This document shows positions 11,601 through 20,952 of a stretch of 64,000 nt of DNA, piece after piece. The translations under genes were made by a program, and so were the position numbers. The first letter of the stretch is position 1. Every line of letters starts with the position of its first letter. The notes under the pieces were generated by a model. It worked only from the letters and a program-made list of their open reading frames with translations, was not told where the DNA came from and searched no databases. The DNA comes from Sphingomonas mollis (GTDB taxonomy: Bacteria > Pseudomonadota > Alphaproteobacteria > Sphingomonadales > Sphingomonadaceae): the NCBI RefSeq assembly GCF_016427505.1, contig NZ_JAELXS010000004.1, positions 310,001 to 374,000 on the forward strand, read 5' to 3'.

Positions 11601-13109
11601 TCAATTACGCGGCGGTTGCCGCCGATAACTCAGCGCCTCGGCGATATGGATGCGGCCCACTTCCCCGGCACCGGCCAGATCGGCGATCGTCCGCGCCACG
11701 CGCAGGATGCGGGTATAGCCGCGCGCCGTCAGCCGCATCGCCTCCGCCGCCTGTGCCAGCAGTGTGCGCCCCGCCTGATCCGGCGTCGCCACCGCATCCA
11801 GCAGCGGCCCGTCCGCCTCGGCATTGGTGCGCACCGGATGGTCGCGATACCGCGCCGTCTGCACCGCCCGCGCCGCCGCGACCCGTGCCGCGACCTCTGT
11901 CGATCCCTCGACCGGTGGCGGCAGCACCAGTTCCGCCGCCGTCACCGCCGCGACATCGACATGCAAGTCTATCCGGTCGAGCAACGGCCCCGACACCTTC
12001 GCCTGATAATCCGCCGCACAGCGCGGCGCCCGCGCGCAGGCGAGGCCGGGATCGCCCAGATGCCCGCACCGGCACGGGTTCATCGCCGCGATCAACTGCA
12101 CGCGCGCGGGAAACGTCACATGCGCGTTGGCCCGCGCCACGCTGACCGTTCCCGTCTCCAGCGGCTGGCGCAGCGAATCGAGCACCGCCCGCCCGAATTC
12201 GGGTAACTCGTCGAGGAACAGCACGCCCAGATGCGCCAGACTCACCTCGCCCGGCTTCACCTTCAACCCGCCGCCGGTCAGCGCCGCCATCGACGCCGAA
12301 TGATGCGGGCTGCGGAACGGCCGCGTCCGCGTCAGCCGGCCGTTGGTCAGCGTGCCGGCGACCGACTGCACCATCGACACCTCCAGCGCCTCCGCCGGAT
12401 CGAGCGGCGGCAGGATACCCGGCAGGCACGCCGCCATCAGCGACTTGCCCGCCCCCGGCGGACCACAGAGCAGCAGGTTATGACCGCCCGCCGCCGCGAT
12501 CTCCAGCGCGCGCTTCGCCGTTTCCTGCCCCTTCACCTGTCGCAGGTCGGGGCCGTGCGAAACCTCCTCCACCTCGCCCGGCTGCGGCATCGCCAGCAGG
12601 CCATGGCCCTTGAAGTGGTTGATAAGCGACAACAGGTCGGGGCCGGCGACCACCTCGACCGATCCGGCCCACGCCGCCTCCGCCCCCTGCGCGCCCGGAC
12701 AGATCAGGCCCTTGCCCGTCTCCGCCGCGTGCAGCGCCGCCAGCAGGACGCCCGGCGACGACGCCACCCGCCCGTCCAGCGCCAGCTCGCCGACGACGAC
12801 ATAACCGGCCAGCGTCTCGACATCGACCACACCCATCGCCCCCAGCAAGGCAAGCGCGATCGGCAGGTCGAAATGCGATCCCTCCTTGGGCAGGTCGGCC
12901 GGCGACAGGTTCACCACGATCCGCTTGGGCGGCATCGCCAGCCCCATCGCCGCGATTGCGCCGCGCACCCGCTCGCGGCTCTCGCCCACCGCCTTGTCGC
13001 CCAGACCCACCACGTTGAATGCCGGCAGGCCGGGGATGAGTTGCACCTGCACCTCGACCGCGCGCGCCTCCAGCCCCAGATACGCCACTGTCGATACGAT
13101 CGCCGCCAT
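11601..13109 (-). CDS. comM: YifB/ComM family Mg-chelatase-like AAA+ ATPase
   Basis: 502 residues. N-terminal Lon-protease-like fold region (GLPAFNVVGLGDKAVGESRERVR), then an AAA+ core with Walker A GPPGAGKS at 216-223, FRSPHHSAS and a Walker B-like LFLDELPEF, and a C-terminal Mg-chelatase-type domain ending with the characteristic ...ARTIADLAG...IAEALSYR. In naturally competent bacteria ComM is a hexameric helicase that promotes branch migration during transformation; in others the role is unproven. Starts at ATG, divergent from rpmH with 190 bp between them. Confidence 0.93.
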   Translation of the reverse strand: MAAIVSTVAYLGLEARAVEVQVQLIPGLPAFNVVGLGDKAVGESRERVRGAIAAMGLAMPPKRIVVNLSPADLPKEGSHFDLPIALALLGAMGVVDVETLAGYVVVGELALDGRVASSPGVLLAALHAAETGKGLICPGAQGAEAAWAGSVEVVAGPDLLSLINHFKGHGLLAMPQPGEVEEVSHGPDLRQVKGQETAKRALEIAAAGGHNLLLCGPPGAGKSLMAACLPGILPPLDPAEALEVSMVQSVAGTLTNGRLTRTRPFRSPHHSASMAALTGGGLKVKPGEVSLAHLGVLFLDELPEFGRAVLDSLRQPLETGTVSVARANAHVTFPARVQLIAAMNPCRCGHLGDPGLACARAPRCAADYQAKVSGPLLDRIDLHVDVAAVTAAELVLPPPVEGSTEVAARVAAARAVQTARYRDHPVRTNAEADGPLLDAVATPDQAGRTLLAQAAEAMRLTARGYTRILRVARTIADLAGAGEVGRIHIAEALSYRRQPPRN

Positions 13110-13207
13110 TCACATTCCCCCGGTTCGGCCCTAATAACCGCTTTCGGCCATGTGCAAATGGGGGTAAGAGCAAGGGAAGGTGTGGCGCAGGCCGTGGCCG
13201 CGACGCG

Positions 13208-13236
13208 TTGACTTGAACGCCCGTCCCGCGTATGCG
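13208..13236 (+). promoter_or_regulatory. Sigma-70-type promoter for rpmH
   Basis: TTGACT (13208-13213), a 17-nt spacer, then TATGCG (13231-13236). It predicts transcription from about 13243, giving a leader of about 60 nt before the rpmH start. Confidence 0.55.
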
Positions 13237-13247
13237 CCGCCCCGCAA

Positions 13248-13272
13248 GGCCGTCCTCCGGGCGGCCGTTTTT
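13248..13272 (+). promoter_or_regulatory. Terminator-like hairpin in the rpmH leader
   Basis: GGCCG / CGGCC stem with a 9-nt loop, then G and five T residues. It begins only a few nucleotides after the predicted transcript start and 30 nt before the rpmH start. It may act as an attenuator for the ribosomal protein operon, or merely isolate it from upstream read-through. Confidence 0.45.
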
Positions 13273-13301
13273 ATTACACGACGATCTTCGAGGAATGAAC
13301 G

Positions 13302-13436
13302 ATGAAGCGCACCTTCCAGCCGAGCAACCTGGTGCGGGCACGCCGCCATGGCTTCCGTTCGCGGATGGCGACCGTCGGCGGCCGTGCGGTAATCCGCGCC
13401 CGTCGCGCCCGCGGCCGCAAGAAGCTGTCGGCCTGA
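13302..13436 (+). CDS. rpmH: 50S ribosomal protein L34
   Basis: 44 residues: [18 protein letters not shown]..., ending GRKKLSA, the near-invariant sequence of L34. Large-subunit protein that contacts 23S rRNA. A GAGGA ribosome site precedes the ATG. First gene of the conserved rpmH-rnpA-yidD-yidC-engB cluster. Confidence 0.98.
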   Translation: MKRTFQPSNLVRARRHGFRSRMATVGGRAVIRARRARGRKKLSA

Positions 13437-13441
13437 TCGTG

Positions 13442-13795
13442 ATGTCGCGCCGCCGGGATTTCCTGGCGGCCAATGCGGGCAAGCGTGCACCGATGCCGGG
13501 ATTCGTCCTGCTGGTGCACCCCCGCAACGACGGTGACGCCGCGATGCGCGTCGGCTTCACCGTCACCAAGAAAATCGGCAACGCCGTGGTCCGCAACCGG
13601 ATGAAACGCCGGCTGCGGATGCTCGCGCGCGAGCTGCTGCCTGCTGGCGGCACGGCCGGTGCCGACCACGTGCTGATCGGTCGCAATGGCGGCATCGAAC
13701 GCGATTTCGCGCTGCTGCGGACCGAACTGACGAAAGCATTGCGCAAGGCGGCACCGGGCAACGCGGCGACGGCCCATCGGTCGCCTGCGCCTTGA
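13442..13795 (+). CDS. rnpA: Ribonuclease P protein component
   Basis: Protein cofactor that helps the RNase P RNA bind and cleave precursor tRNAs. About 117 residues. The signature RNxxKR appears as [11 protein letters not shown], preceded by [13 protein letters not shown]. The ATG at 13442 is preferred; a GTG directly before it is also possible. Five nt after the rpmH stop. The RNA partner (rnpB) is not in the window. Confidence 0.95.
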   Translation: MSRRRDFLAANAGKRAPMPGFVLLVHPRNDGDAAMRVGFTVTKKIGNAVVRNRMKRRLRMLARELLPAGGTAGADHVLIGRNGGIERDFALLRTELTKALRKAAPGNAATAHRSPAP

Positions 13796-14004
13796 TTGCC
13801 CGGCTCCTGATCCTGCTGGCCCGTGGCTGGCAGATCGGCCCCTCGGCCATCCTGCCGCCGACGTGCCGCTATGATCCCAGCTGTTCGGCCTATGCAATCA
13901 CCGCCCTTCGCCGCTATGGCGCGATGAAGGGGGGCTGGCTCGCGCTGAAGCGGATCGCGCGCTGTCATCCCTGGGGTGGGTTCGGGCCGGACCCGGTCCC
14001 CTGA
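13792..14004 (+). CDS. yidD: Membrane protein insertion efficiency factor YidD
   Basis: 70 residues. Family blocks [11 protein letters not shown] and [18 protein letters not shown] are clear, with an amphipathic N-terminal helix. YidD assists YidC-dependent membrane insertion. Starts at TTG overlapping the rnpA stop (TTGA); no better start exists in this frame, so a rare TTG start is inferred. Confidence 0.93.
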   Translation: MIARLLILLARGWQIGPSAILPPTCRYDPSCSAYAITALRRYGAMKGGWLALKRIARCHPWGGFGPDPVP

Positions 14005-14041
14005 CCCACTACTATCACGCCCAAACGGGAATACAGACGCC

Positions 14042-15745
14042 GTGAGAGACGATCGCCAGAATTTCGTGCTGTTCGCGGTGATCGCGGCGCTGATCCTGTT
14101 CGGATGGCCGCTGATCCAGAATCGCTTCTTCCCGACCGCCAATCCGCCCGCGACGAAGATCGTCGACGGCAAGCAGGTCGCCCTGCCGAAGCCGGGTGCC
14201 GATCCCACCGCCGACAGCCCCGCCGCGATCCGCGATCGCCAGCTGGTGCTGCGCGAATCGCCGCGCGTCAGGATCGAGACGCCAACGCTGCGCGGCTCGA
14301 TCAACCTGCGCGGGCCGCGGATCGATGACCTCGTGCTGGTCGGCTATAACGAAACCGTCGCCAAGAATTCCGCACCGATCCGACTGTTGTCGCCCGCCGG
14401 CGCACCGGAAGCGTATTTCGCCGGCTTCGGCTGGCGCGCGGACGGTCTGGCGCCGCCTGCCGCCGATGCGACCTGGACGGCATCGTCCGATGTCCTCGCC
14501 CCCGGCCGCCCCGTCACGCTCGACGCCGCCAATGCGACCGGCCAGCGTTTCCGCATCCAGATCGCGATCGACGACGGTTATCTGTTCACGATCAAACAGA
14601 CGGTCCTGAACGCCGGCACCGCCGCCGTTCCCGTCGCTCCCTATGGCTTCGTCAATCGCGTCGGCGTGTCGAAGGACCCGGATAGCTGGACGATCCACAC
14701 CGGCCCGATGTCCGTCAACAACGGTGCCGCGCACTATGACCCGAACTTTACCGACGTGGACGAGGCCCCGCAGCGTTTCACGACGCAGGGTGGCTGGCTG
14801 GGCTTCACCGACAAATATTGGCTGACCGCACTGTCGCCCGATGCCACCCAGACGTTCGACGGCCAGTTCCGCGCCGGCGCCAACAAGGCGTATCAGGCCG
14901 ACTATATCGTCCAGCCCAAGGTGCTCCAGCCCGGCCAGTCGCTCGCCACCAGCGCGCGATTCTTTGCCGGTGCCAAGGAAGTGCGGCTGCTCGATCATTA
15001 TTCCGACGATGGTTTCATCGCCAAGCTCGACTATGCGATCGACTGGGGCTGGTTCCGCCTCGTCGAAAAGCCGATCTTCTATTATCTCGACTGGCTGTTC
15101 CGCATGGTCGGCAATTTCGGCGTCGCGATCATCCTGTTGACGCTGACGATCCGCGCCGTCCTGTTCCCGATCGCCCAGCGCCAGTTCGCCTCGATGGCGG
15201 CGATGCGCGCGGTGCAGCCCAAGATGAAGGCGCTGCAGGAGCGGTACAAGGACGACAAGGTCCGCATGCAGCAGGAGGTTATGGCCCTCTACAAGCAGGA
15301 AAAGGTCAATCCGCTGGCCGGCTGCCTGCCCACGCTGATCCAGATTCCGATCTTCTATGCGCTCTACAAGGTGCTGCTGCTGACGATCGAAATGCGCCAT
15401 CAGCCGTTCATCCTGTGGATCAAGGATCTGTCGGCGCCCGATCCGGCGACCGTGCTGAACCTGTTCGGCTACATCCCCATCACGCTACCGCATTTTCTGG
15501 CGATCGGCGTGGTGCCGGTGCTGCTCGGCATCTCGATGTTCTTCCAGTTCCGCCTCAATCCGCAGGCGATGGACGAGACCCAGAAGCAGGTGTTCCAGTT
15601 CCTGCCATGGGTGCTGATGTTCGTGATGGCGCCGTTCGCGGTCGGCCTTCAGGTCTATTGGATCACCACCAACTGCGTCTCGATCCTGCAGCAGAAGCTG
15701 CTCTACGCCCGCCATCCGGGCCTCAAGCAGGCGGCAGAGAAGTGA
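14042..15745 (+). CDS. yidC: Membrane protein insertase YidC
   Basis: 567 residues from a GTG start (VRDDRQNFVLFAVIAALILFGW). An N-terminal membrane anchor is followed by a large periplasmic beta domain (about 45-340) and the conserved Oxa1/YidC core of five helices (from WGWFRLVEKPIFYYLDW onward, including NPLAGCLPTLIQIPIF). Inserts membrane proteins alone or with SecYEG. The GTG has no strong ribosome site and sits 37 nt after yidD; starts further downstream would remove the first helix. Its stop overlaps the next start as GTGA. Confidence 0.96.
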   Translation: MRDDRQNFVLFAVIAALILFGWPLIQNRFFPTANPPATKIVDGKQVALPKPGADPTADSPAAIRDRQLVLRESPRVRIETPTLRGSINLRGPRIDDLVLVGYNETVAKNSAPIRLLSPAGAPEAYFAGFGWRADGLAPPAADATWTASSDVLAPGRPVTLDAANATGQRFRIQIAIDDGYLFTIKQTVLNAGTAAVPVAPYGFVNRVGVSKDPDSWTIHTGPMSVNNGAAHYDPNFTDVDEAPQRFTTQGGWLGFTDKYWLTALSPDATQTFDGQFRAGANKAYQADYIVQPKVLQPGQSLATSARFFAGAKEVRLLDHYSDDGFIAKLDYAIDWGWFRLVEKPIFYYLDWLFRMVGNFGVAIILLTLTIRAVLFPIAQRQFASMAAMRAVQPKMKALQERYKDDKVRMQQEVMALYKQEKVNPLAGCLPTLIQIPIFYALYKVLLLTIEMRHQPFILWIKDLSAPDPATVLNLFGYIPITLPHFLAIGVVPVLLGISMFFQFRLNPQAMDETQKQVFQFLPWVLMFVMAPFAVGLQVYWITTNCVSILQQKLLYARHPGLKQAAEK

Positions 15746-16392
15746 GCTTCACCGACGAACAGTTAGAGGCCGCGCGGAAGATATTCTCCGGCCCGATCGC
15801 CTTCCTGAAATCGGCGCCCAGGCTGGAGCATCTGCCCGAACCCATCGTGCCGGAGGTGGCGTTCGCGGGTCGGTCCAACGTCGGCAAGTCGTCGCTGCTC
15901 AACGCGCTGGCGAACCGCAACGGGCTCGCCCGCACGTCGAACACGCCGGGCCGGACGCAGGAACTGAACTTCTTCGACGTCGGCGGCGGCGGGGGCCAGC
16001 CGCCGAGCGTCCGCCTCGTCGACATGCCCGGCTATGGCTTCGCCAAGGCGCCCAAGGACATGGTCCGCCAGTGGCGTTTCCTGGTGAACGACTTCCTGCG
16101 CGGGCGCGACGTGTTGAAGCGCGCACTGGTGCTGATCGATTCGCGACACGGTATCAAGGACGTCGATCGCGAGATTCTTGGCATGCTCGACAAGGCGGCC
16201 GTCAGCTATCGCATCGTCCTGACCAAGGCCGACAAGGTGAAGGCCACCGACCTGGCCACCGTAACTCAGGCGACCGCCGACGAGGCCCGCCAGCGCCCCG
16301 CCGCGCATCCGGAGATCATCACCACCTCGTCGGAGGGCGGCATGGGGATCGCCGAACTGCGCGCCGCCGTGATGGAAGCCGTCACCGTCTGA
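15742..16392 (+). CDS. engB: Ribosome biogenesis GTP-binding protein YihA/YsxC
   Basis: 216 residues. G1 loop GRSNVGKS at 43-50, G2 region TPGRTQ, G3 DMPGYGFA and G4 TKADK. GTPase needed for late assembly of the large ribosomal subunit. GTG start coupled to the yidC stop. End of the rpmH cluster; 19 bp later a gene of opposite orientation ends. Confidence 0.95.
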   Translation: MSFTDEQLEAARKIFSGPIAFLKSAPRLEHLPEPIVPEVAFAGRSNVGKSSLLNALANRNGLARTSNTPGRTQELNFFDVGGGGGQPPSVRLVDMPGYGFAKAPKDMVRQWRFLVNDFLRGRDVLKRALVLIDSRHGIKDVDREILGMLDKAAVSYRIVLTKADKVKATDLATVTQATADEARQRPAAHPEIITTSSEGGMGIAELRAAVMEAVTV

Positions 16393-16411
16393 CCCGCGAC
16401 GGGCCGGCGCC

Positions 16412-17227
16412 TCAGCTGGCCTTGGCGGGCAGCTTGATGTCGATCGGCACGTCGAACCTGACGGGGACGATCACCGGCAGATCCTCGACCGCGGATCCGC
16501 GGGTCACGGGCTTCATCCGGAACAACCGCGACATTTTCACTGCGGACGAACCGAACCCGATCCCTTGGGGATGTTCGTGAATGACCGAGCATCGACGGGG
16601 TGGCCCTGGTCGCGGCACGATGCAGGCCAGGATCACCCGCCCCGCGATGCGCTCGCGACGGGCGCGGACCGGCCAATAGGGTTCCATCTCGGGCACTGTC
16701 GGCATCCTGATCCACAGCGCCCGCGCAAGGCCGACACCATCGCCGCTACCCGTGCCGCTGCCACGACCATTTCCGCTGCCGCCTGCGCCGCCCCGCTCGG
16801 CCCCGCCGCCGTTCCCGACCGCGATATCGGGCAAAGCCAACAGGTCGGCGGATATCGGACGACCCTGCGGCGACACCAACGGCGGTTCTTCCACCAGCAT
16901 CGCCGCGCGTACCGATGGCGTCGGTGCCTGCGCCATGGCGGCCCGCGGCAATGTCCGCGCCCGACCCGGCGACCCGCCGGCATCCGGATGCGGTCGCTCG
17001 CGGACGGGTGGCGGCGGGACCGGTAGGGGAGCAGGTGGCGGTGGCAAGGAGACATCGAACACCGTCAGCGCCGTCGTCACCGGTGACACGACCGTCTGCG
17101 TACCCCGCCCGGACAGGATTATCAGCAACAGGACGGCATGGACCAGTATCGTCGCGGCCATCGCCGCCACCCGCCGTCGCGCCGCATGAGGAATACCAAC
17201 ATGACCGGGTGATGATTCGATGGCCAT
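16412..17227 (-). CDS. TonB-family energy transducer (periplasmic-spanning)
   Basis: 271 residues. One membrane anchor (about 24-42), a Pro-rich segment (PPPPAPLPVPPPP), then a Gly-rich stretch (GNGGGAERGGAGGSGNGRG), and a C-terminal region resembling the TonB domain (YWPVRARRERIAGRVILACIV...IPVRF type end). This is the layout of proteins that pass proton-motive energy to outer-membrane receptors. The C-terminal domain is divergent: GDPPR-like spacing is altered and an extra Cys pair is present. No ExbB/ExbD nearby. Start MAIESSPGH at 17227 is chosen because it places the anchor near the N-terminus. Confidence 0.7.
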   Translation of the reverse strand: MAIESSPGHVGIPHAARRRVAAMAATILVHAVLLLIILSGRGTQTVVSPVTTALTVFDVSLPPPPAPLPVPPPPVRERPHPDAGGSPGRARTLPRAAMAQAPTPSVRAAMLVEEPPLVSPQGRPISADLLALPDIAVGNGGGAERGGAGGSGNGRGSGTGSGDGVGLARALWIRMPTVPEMEPYWPVRARRERIAGRVILACIVPRPGPPRRCSVIHEHPQGIGFGSSAVKMSRLFRMKPVTRGSAVEDLPVIVPVRFDVPIDIKLPAKAS

Positions 17228-17324
17228 GCGCTCCCTTCCAGACACGATCCTATGCCAGGCTCCCGCCCCCGGCAAAGCCGAAGCCCGGTTGCCCCCACCG
17301 GTCGCCTCGCCTAGTCCGTGGGCC

Positions 17325-17999
17325 ATGAAGCTCATCATCGGCAACAAGGCCTATTCGTCCTGGTCGCTCCGCGGCTGGCTCGCCTGCAAGCAATCGGGCC
17401 TGCCCTTCGAGGAGGTCGTCGTCCCGCTCTACGACGCCGAATGGGATCGCCGCCGTCAAGGCGACGAGTTCGCTCCCTCGTCGGGCAAGGTGCCGATCCT
17501 GTGGGATGGCGACGCGGTGGTGTGGGACAGCCTCGCCATCGTCGATTATCTGGCGGACAAGGTCGGTCGCGACGTCTTCTGGCCGGCCGACGACGCCGCC
17601 CGCGCGATGGCCCGGTCGATGGCGGCCGAAATGCACTCGTCGTTCCAGAATTTGCGCCGCAAGCACGCGATGAACATTCGTCAGGTGTTCCCCGCTCAGC
17701 GCCCCGACGACGACGTCATCGCCGAACTGGCGCGCATCATGGAATTATGGGCGCAGGCGCGGGCCCGGTTCGGCGGCGACGGCGACTTCCTGTTCGGGGC
17801 ATTCGGCGCGGTCGACATCATGTACGCGCCGGTCATCACCCGGATCGTCACCTATCAGCTACCCGTCGCCCGTTTCGCTACCGCCTATATGCAGGCGGTG
17901 CTGGAGCATCGCTGGATGCAGGACTGGATCGCCGCCGCGCAGGAAGAGGAATGGGTGATCCAGCAATACGAACAGACGCCGGAGATCAGGGGCCAGTGA
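17325..17999 (+). CDS. Glutathione S-transferase family protein
   Basis: 224 residues. Thioredoxin-like N-terminal domain (KLIIGNKAYSSWSLRGWLACKQSGLPFEE; GKVPILWDGDAVVWDSLAIVDYLAD, which carries the glutathione-binding cis-Pro and Ser-type residues), followed by the helical GST C-terminal domain. The substrate is unknown; the SSWSLR start resembles a widespread proteobacterial subfamily. Its stop overlaps the dapE start as GTGA. Confidence 0.9.
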   Translation: MKLIIGNKAYSSWSLRGWLACKQSGLPFEEVVVPLYDAEWDRRRQGDEFAPSSGKVPILWDGDAVVWDSLAIVDYLADKVGRDVFWPADDAARAMARSMAAEMHSSFQNLRRKHAMNIRQVFPAQRPDDDVIAELARIMELWAQARARFGGDGDFLFGAFGAVDIMYAPVITRIVTYQLPVARFATAYMQAVLEHRWMQDWIAAAQEEEWVIQQYEQTPEIRGQ

Positions 18000-19117
18000 T
18001 CGACGTGGCGACCGATCCCGTCGCGCTCGCCGCGGCGTTGATCCGCGCCGACAGCGTCACCCCCGCGCGCGGATCGGTGTTCGACGTATTGGAAGCGGCG
18101 CTGCTCCCCCTCGGCTTCGCGGTCGACCGCTTCGTTATCGGCGAAGCACCTGACGGCCCCGTCGAGAACCTGCTCGCCACCCGCGACGGTCAGGGCCGTC
18201 ACCTCGCCTTCGCCGGGCATGTCGATGTCGTGCCGGCCGGCAATGGCTGGGCCGGCTCGCCCTGGTCGGGCGAGGTGCGCGGCGACCTTCTATACGGTCG
18301 CGGCGCGGTCGATATGAAGGGCGCGGTCGCGGCCTTCATCGCCGCCGCCGTCCGCGCGCCGGGCGCGCCGCTGACGCTCGTCATCACGGGCGACGAGGAA
18401 GGACCGGCGACCTACGGCACGCTGTCGCTGATCGATCGAATGGCCGCACGCGGGATCGCGCCCGACCTGTGTCTGGTGGGCGAACCCACCTCCGCCGTTC
18501 GCCTCGGCGACATGGTCAAGATCGGCCGGCGCGGATCGGTCAATATCTGGATCGAGGTCGCCGGCCGTCAGGGCCATGTCGCCTATCCGCATCTGGCCGA
18601 CAATCCCGTCCCCCGCCTCGTCGCCTTGCTGGCGGCGATCGATGCGATCGTGCTCGATCATGGCAATCGCTGGTTCCAGCCATCGAATATCGAGATCACG
18701 GAGATCGAGGTCGGCAACCCCGCCACCAACCTCATCCCCGCCGCCGCCCGCGCCCGCCTGTCGATCCGTTTCAACGACGAACAAAGCGGTGCGGCGCTGG
18801 TCGATCGCATCCGCGCCTTCGCCGCCCCCTACCGCGCCACCGTGACCGGCCGCATCTCGGGCGAAGCGTTCCTGACCCGGCCGGGCGACTGGTCGCGGAT
18901 CATCACCGATGCGATCGTAGCCCGAACCGGCGTCGTGGCGGAACTGTCCACCACCGGCGGCACCTCCGACGCCCGCTTCCTGTCGCGGCTCTGCCCGACG
19001 GTCGAATTCGGCCTGCTGAACGCGACGATGCACAAGGTGGACGAGGCGGTGGCCGTGGCCGACCTCCACGCCCTGACCGACATCTACGCCGACATCATCC
19101 GGCGCGTGGCCGCCTGA
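17996..19117 (+). CDS. dapE: Succinyl-diaminopimelate desuccinylase
   Basis: Hydrolyses N-succinyl-LL-diaminopimelate to LL-diaminopimelate in lysine and peptidoglycan synthesis. 373 residues from a GTG start. M20 metallopeptidase landmarks: FAGHVDVVPAG (metal His and Asp), GRGAVDMKG (bridging Asp), GDEEGPATYGT (catalytic and metal Glu) and TTGGTSDARF near the C-terminus. Other dap genes are not in the window. Its end overlaps the convergent Smr gene by 23 bp. Confidence 0.95.
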   Translation: MIDVATDPVALAAALIRADSVTPARGSVFDVLEAALLPLGFAVDRFVIGEAPDGPVENLLATRDGQGRHLAFAGHVDVVPAGNGWAGSPWSGEVRGDLLYGRGAVDMKGAVAAFIAAAVRAPGAPLTLVITGDEEGPATYGTLSLIDRMAARGIAPDLCLVGEPTSAVRLGDMVKIGRRGSVNIWIEVAGRQGHVAYPHLADNPVPRLVALLAAIDAIVLDHGNRWFQPSNIEITEIEVGNPATNLIPAAARARLSIRFNDEQSGAALVDRIRAFAAPYRATVTGRISGEAFLTRPGDWSRIITDAIVARTGVVAELSTTGGTSDARFLSRLCPTVEFGLLNATMHKVDEAVAVADLHALTDIYADIIRRVAA

Positions 19118-19664
19118 GCACGATATAAAGCGCGCCCAGCCCGCCATGGCGCGGATGGGCGCCGCGCACCGCCGCGATGGCATCGGCATGGCGCGATCCC
19201 GCCAGCCAGTCCGCCACCGCCGCCCTGATCGCGCCCCGCGCGTGCGGCCGCTCGCTCTCCGGCCGCGGCGGCTTGCCCGTGACGAGCAACAGCACCCGGT
19301 CGCCCCGCCGGATCGCCCGGTCGATCCCTGCATCCAGCATCGCATGCGCCGATGCCAGCGTATGGCCGTGCAGATCGATCGAACTGTCCGGGATCACCGC
19401 GCCCCGCCCTAGCTTGCGATCCCAGGACGCATCCAGATTGTTCTGTACCGTACGGGCGGGCGACGGCTTCGGTACCGCGACGGGCGGTGGCGGCGGCACC
19501 CTGCCTGCCTTACGCGTCATCACCACGACCGGTTTCGGCAGCACTGCCGCCTTGGCCGCCACGACAACCGGCACCGGCGCCCTGGCGACCGGCACCCGGA
19601 TCGGCCTGACGGTGGCCATCACCCGGCCCCATGCCAGCGCTTCGTCAGGGTTGAGGCGACGCAC
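19095..19664 (-). CDS. Smr (small MutS-related) domain protein
   Basis: 189 residues. Basic, Pro/Val-rich N-terminal half of low complexity, then a Smr domain: DLHGHTLASAHAML, RVLLLVTGK and GGLGALYIVLRR. Smr domains nick or cleave nucleic acids, and stand-alone proteins of this kind occur in RNA and DNA quality control; the exact role is unknown. Start at 19664 lies 20 bp inside the mltA 3' end, so the two are probably translated from one message. Confidence 0.88.
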   Translation of the reverse strand: MRRLNPDEALAWGRVMATVRPIRVPVARAPVPVVVAAKAAVLPKPVVVMTRKAGRVPPPPPVAVPKPSPARTVQNNLDASWDRKLGRGAVIPDSSIDLHGHTLASAHAMLDAGIDRAIRRGDRVLLLVTGKPPRPESERPHARGAIRAAVADWLAGSRHADAIAAVRGAHPRHGGLGALYIVLRRPRAG

Positions 19665-20952
19665 CCGCGACCCCCGCGCTCAACCGCGCAAGCGTACCCA
19701 CCGGCAGCAACAGGAACGCCGCGCCCCGCGCCGACATACCGCCGGCAGTCGCCTCCGCGCCGGCGCCGGCACCCCAGAACGTGTCGAAGCGGTTCGCGCC
19801 CTTGATCGCGCCACCCGTATCCTGCGCCACCCACAGACCCGTCGCGTCCGCCCGATCGACCGAAAGGAACACCGGCGCACCGAGCGGCACGAATTTCGGA
19901 TCGGTCGCCGCGCTGACCTGCCCCGTCACCGCATAACCCATCGCGCCCTGCGGCGGACCATCCAGCTCGCGAAAGAACACGAAGCTCTTGTTCTCGCGCA
20001 TCAGCGCCCGCCCCTGTTCGGGGTTCGCCCGCAACCACGCGACGATGCCCTGCATCGACGCCTGCCCCGGCTGGAGCAGGCCGCGCTGGCGCATCAGGCT
20101 GCCGATCCCGGTATAATCACGGCCGTTCTGCGTATCATATCCGATCCGCAGCACGGACCCGTCCGGCAACCGCAGGCGGCCCGATCCCTGGATCTGCAGG
20201 AAGAACATCTCCACCGGATCGGCCGCCCAGGCGATCACCGGCGCGCGATTCGCCAACGCGCCCTCCTCGATCTGGGTCCGGTCGAAATACGGCACAAGAT
20301 TGCCGCCGTTCACCCGTCCACGAACGCGCTTACCCTTCAGCGCGTCGGAGAACTGGCCCAGATCGACATCGACCAGATCGGTCGGCCGGCCATAGACCGG
20401 CACGTCATATCCCGGCCGGCGATCGAGCGACCCGCGTATCTCCGGCTCGTAATACCCCGTCGCGAACGCCTTGCCGTCGCCGACCTGCACCGCCTCGAAC
20501 TGGCTGGCGAAGAACCCGCGCGCATCGCCGCCCATCGCCGCCGCGGCACAGGCCGCCTGCCAGTCGGTCCCTCGCGTCAGTCCCGACGTATCGACCCGCC
20601 GCATCAGCCCCGGACAAGACCGCGCGAATGCCGCCCGCGCCGCCACCGCCTGCACATCGGTCATCGGCAGCGTCGCGACCGGTGGCCCCGCCACCACGCC
20701 AGCCGCTGCCGCCGTAGCGGCACCCACCGGCACGGTGACGAACTGCGGGATCATCGGCACGGCCGCCACGATCCGCCCATCTGCCTGCCGCACGTTCACC
20801 GGCACATCGCCCCGCGTCAGATGATGCGTAGCTTTGGCGGGCGAGGAAGGCGGAAGCGACGACCCGGAAACGGGCGCGGGCGGCACCAGCCGCCCGCCGC
20901 ATGCGCTCAATACAAGCGCCAGCGCCATTCCCCCGATCAGGCGCACCTTCAC
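19645..20952 (-). CDS. mltA: Membrane-bound lytic murein transglycosylase A
   Basis: 435 residues from a GTG that overlaps the upstream stop (GTGA). A lipoprotein signal ends in LSAC with lipidated Cys18. The mature part has MltA and 3D domains: GYYEPEIRGS, YFDRTQIEEGALANRAP, GSGRLRLPDG, VFFRELDG and a C-terminal 3D segment (VAQDTGGAIKGANRFDTFWG) with the catalytic Asp pair region. Cleaves peptidoglycan glycan strands to 1,6-anhydromuropeptides at the outer membrane. Confidence 0.94.
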   Translation of the reverse strand: MKVRLIGGMALALVLSACGGRLVPPAPVSGSSLPPSSPAKATHHLTRGDVPVNVRQADGRIVAAVPMIPQFVTVPVGAATAAAAGVVAGPPVATLPMTDVQAVAARAAFARSCPGLMRRVDTSGLTRGTDWQAACAAAAMGGDARGFFASQFEAVQVGDGKAFATGYYEPEIRGSLDRRPGYDVPVYGRPTDLVDVDLGQFSDALKGKRVRGRVNGGNLVPYFDRTQIEEGALANRAPVIAWAADPVEMFFLQIQGSGRLRLPDGSVLRIGYDTQNGRDYTGIGSLMRQRGLLQPGQASMQGIVAWLRANPEQGRALMRENKSFVFFRELDGPPQGAMGYAVTGQVSAATDPKFVPLGAPVFLSVDRADATGLWVAQDTGGAIKGANRFDTFWGAGAGAEATAGGMSARGAAFLLLPVGTLARLSAGVAGASPQP

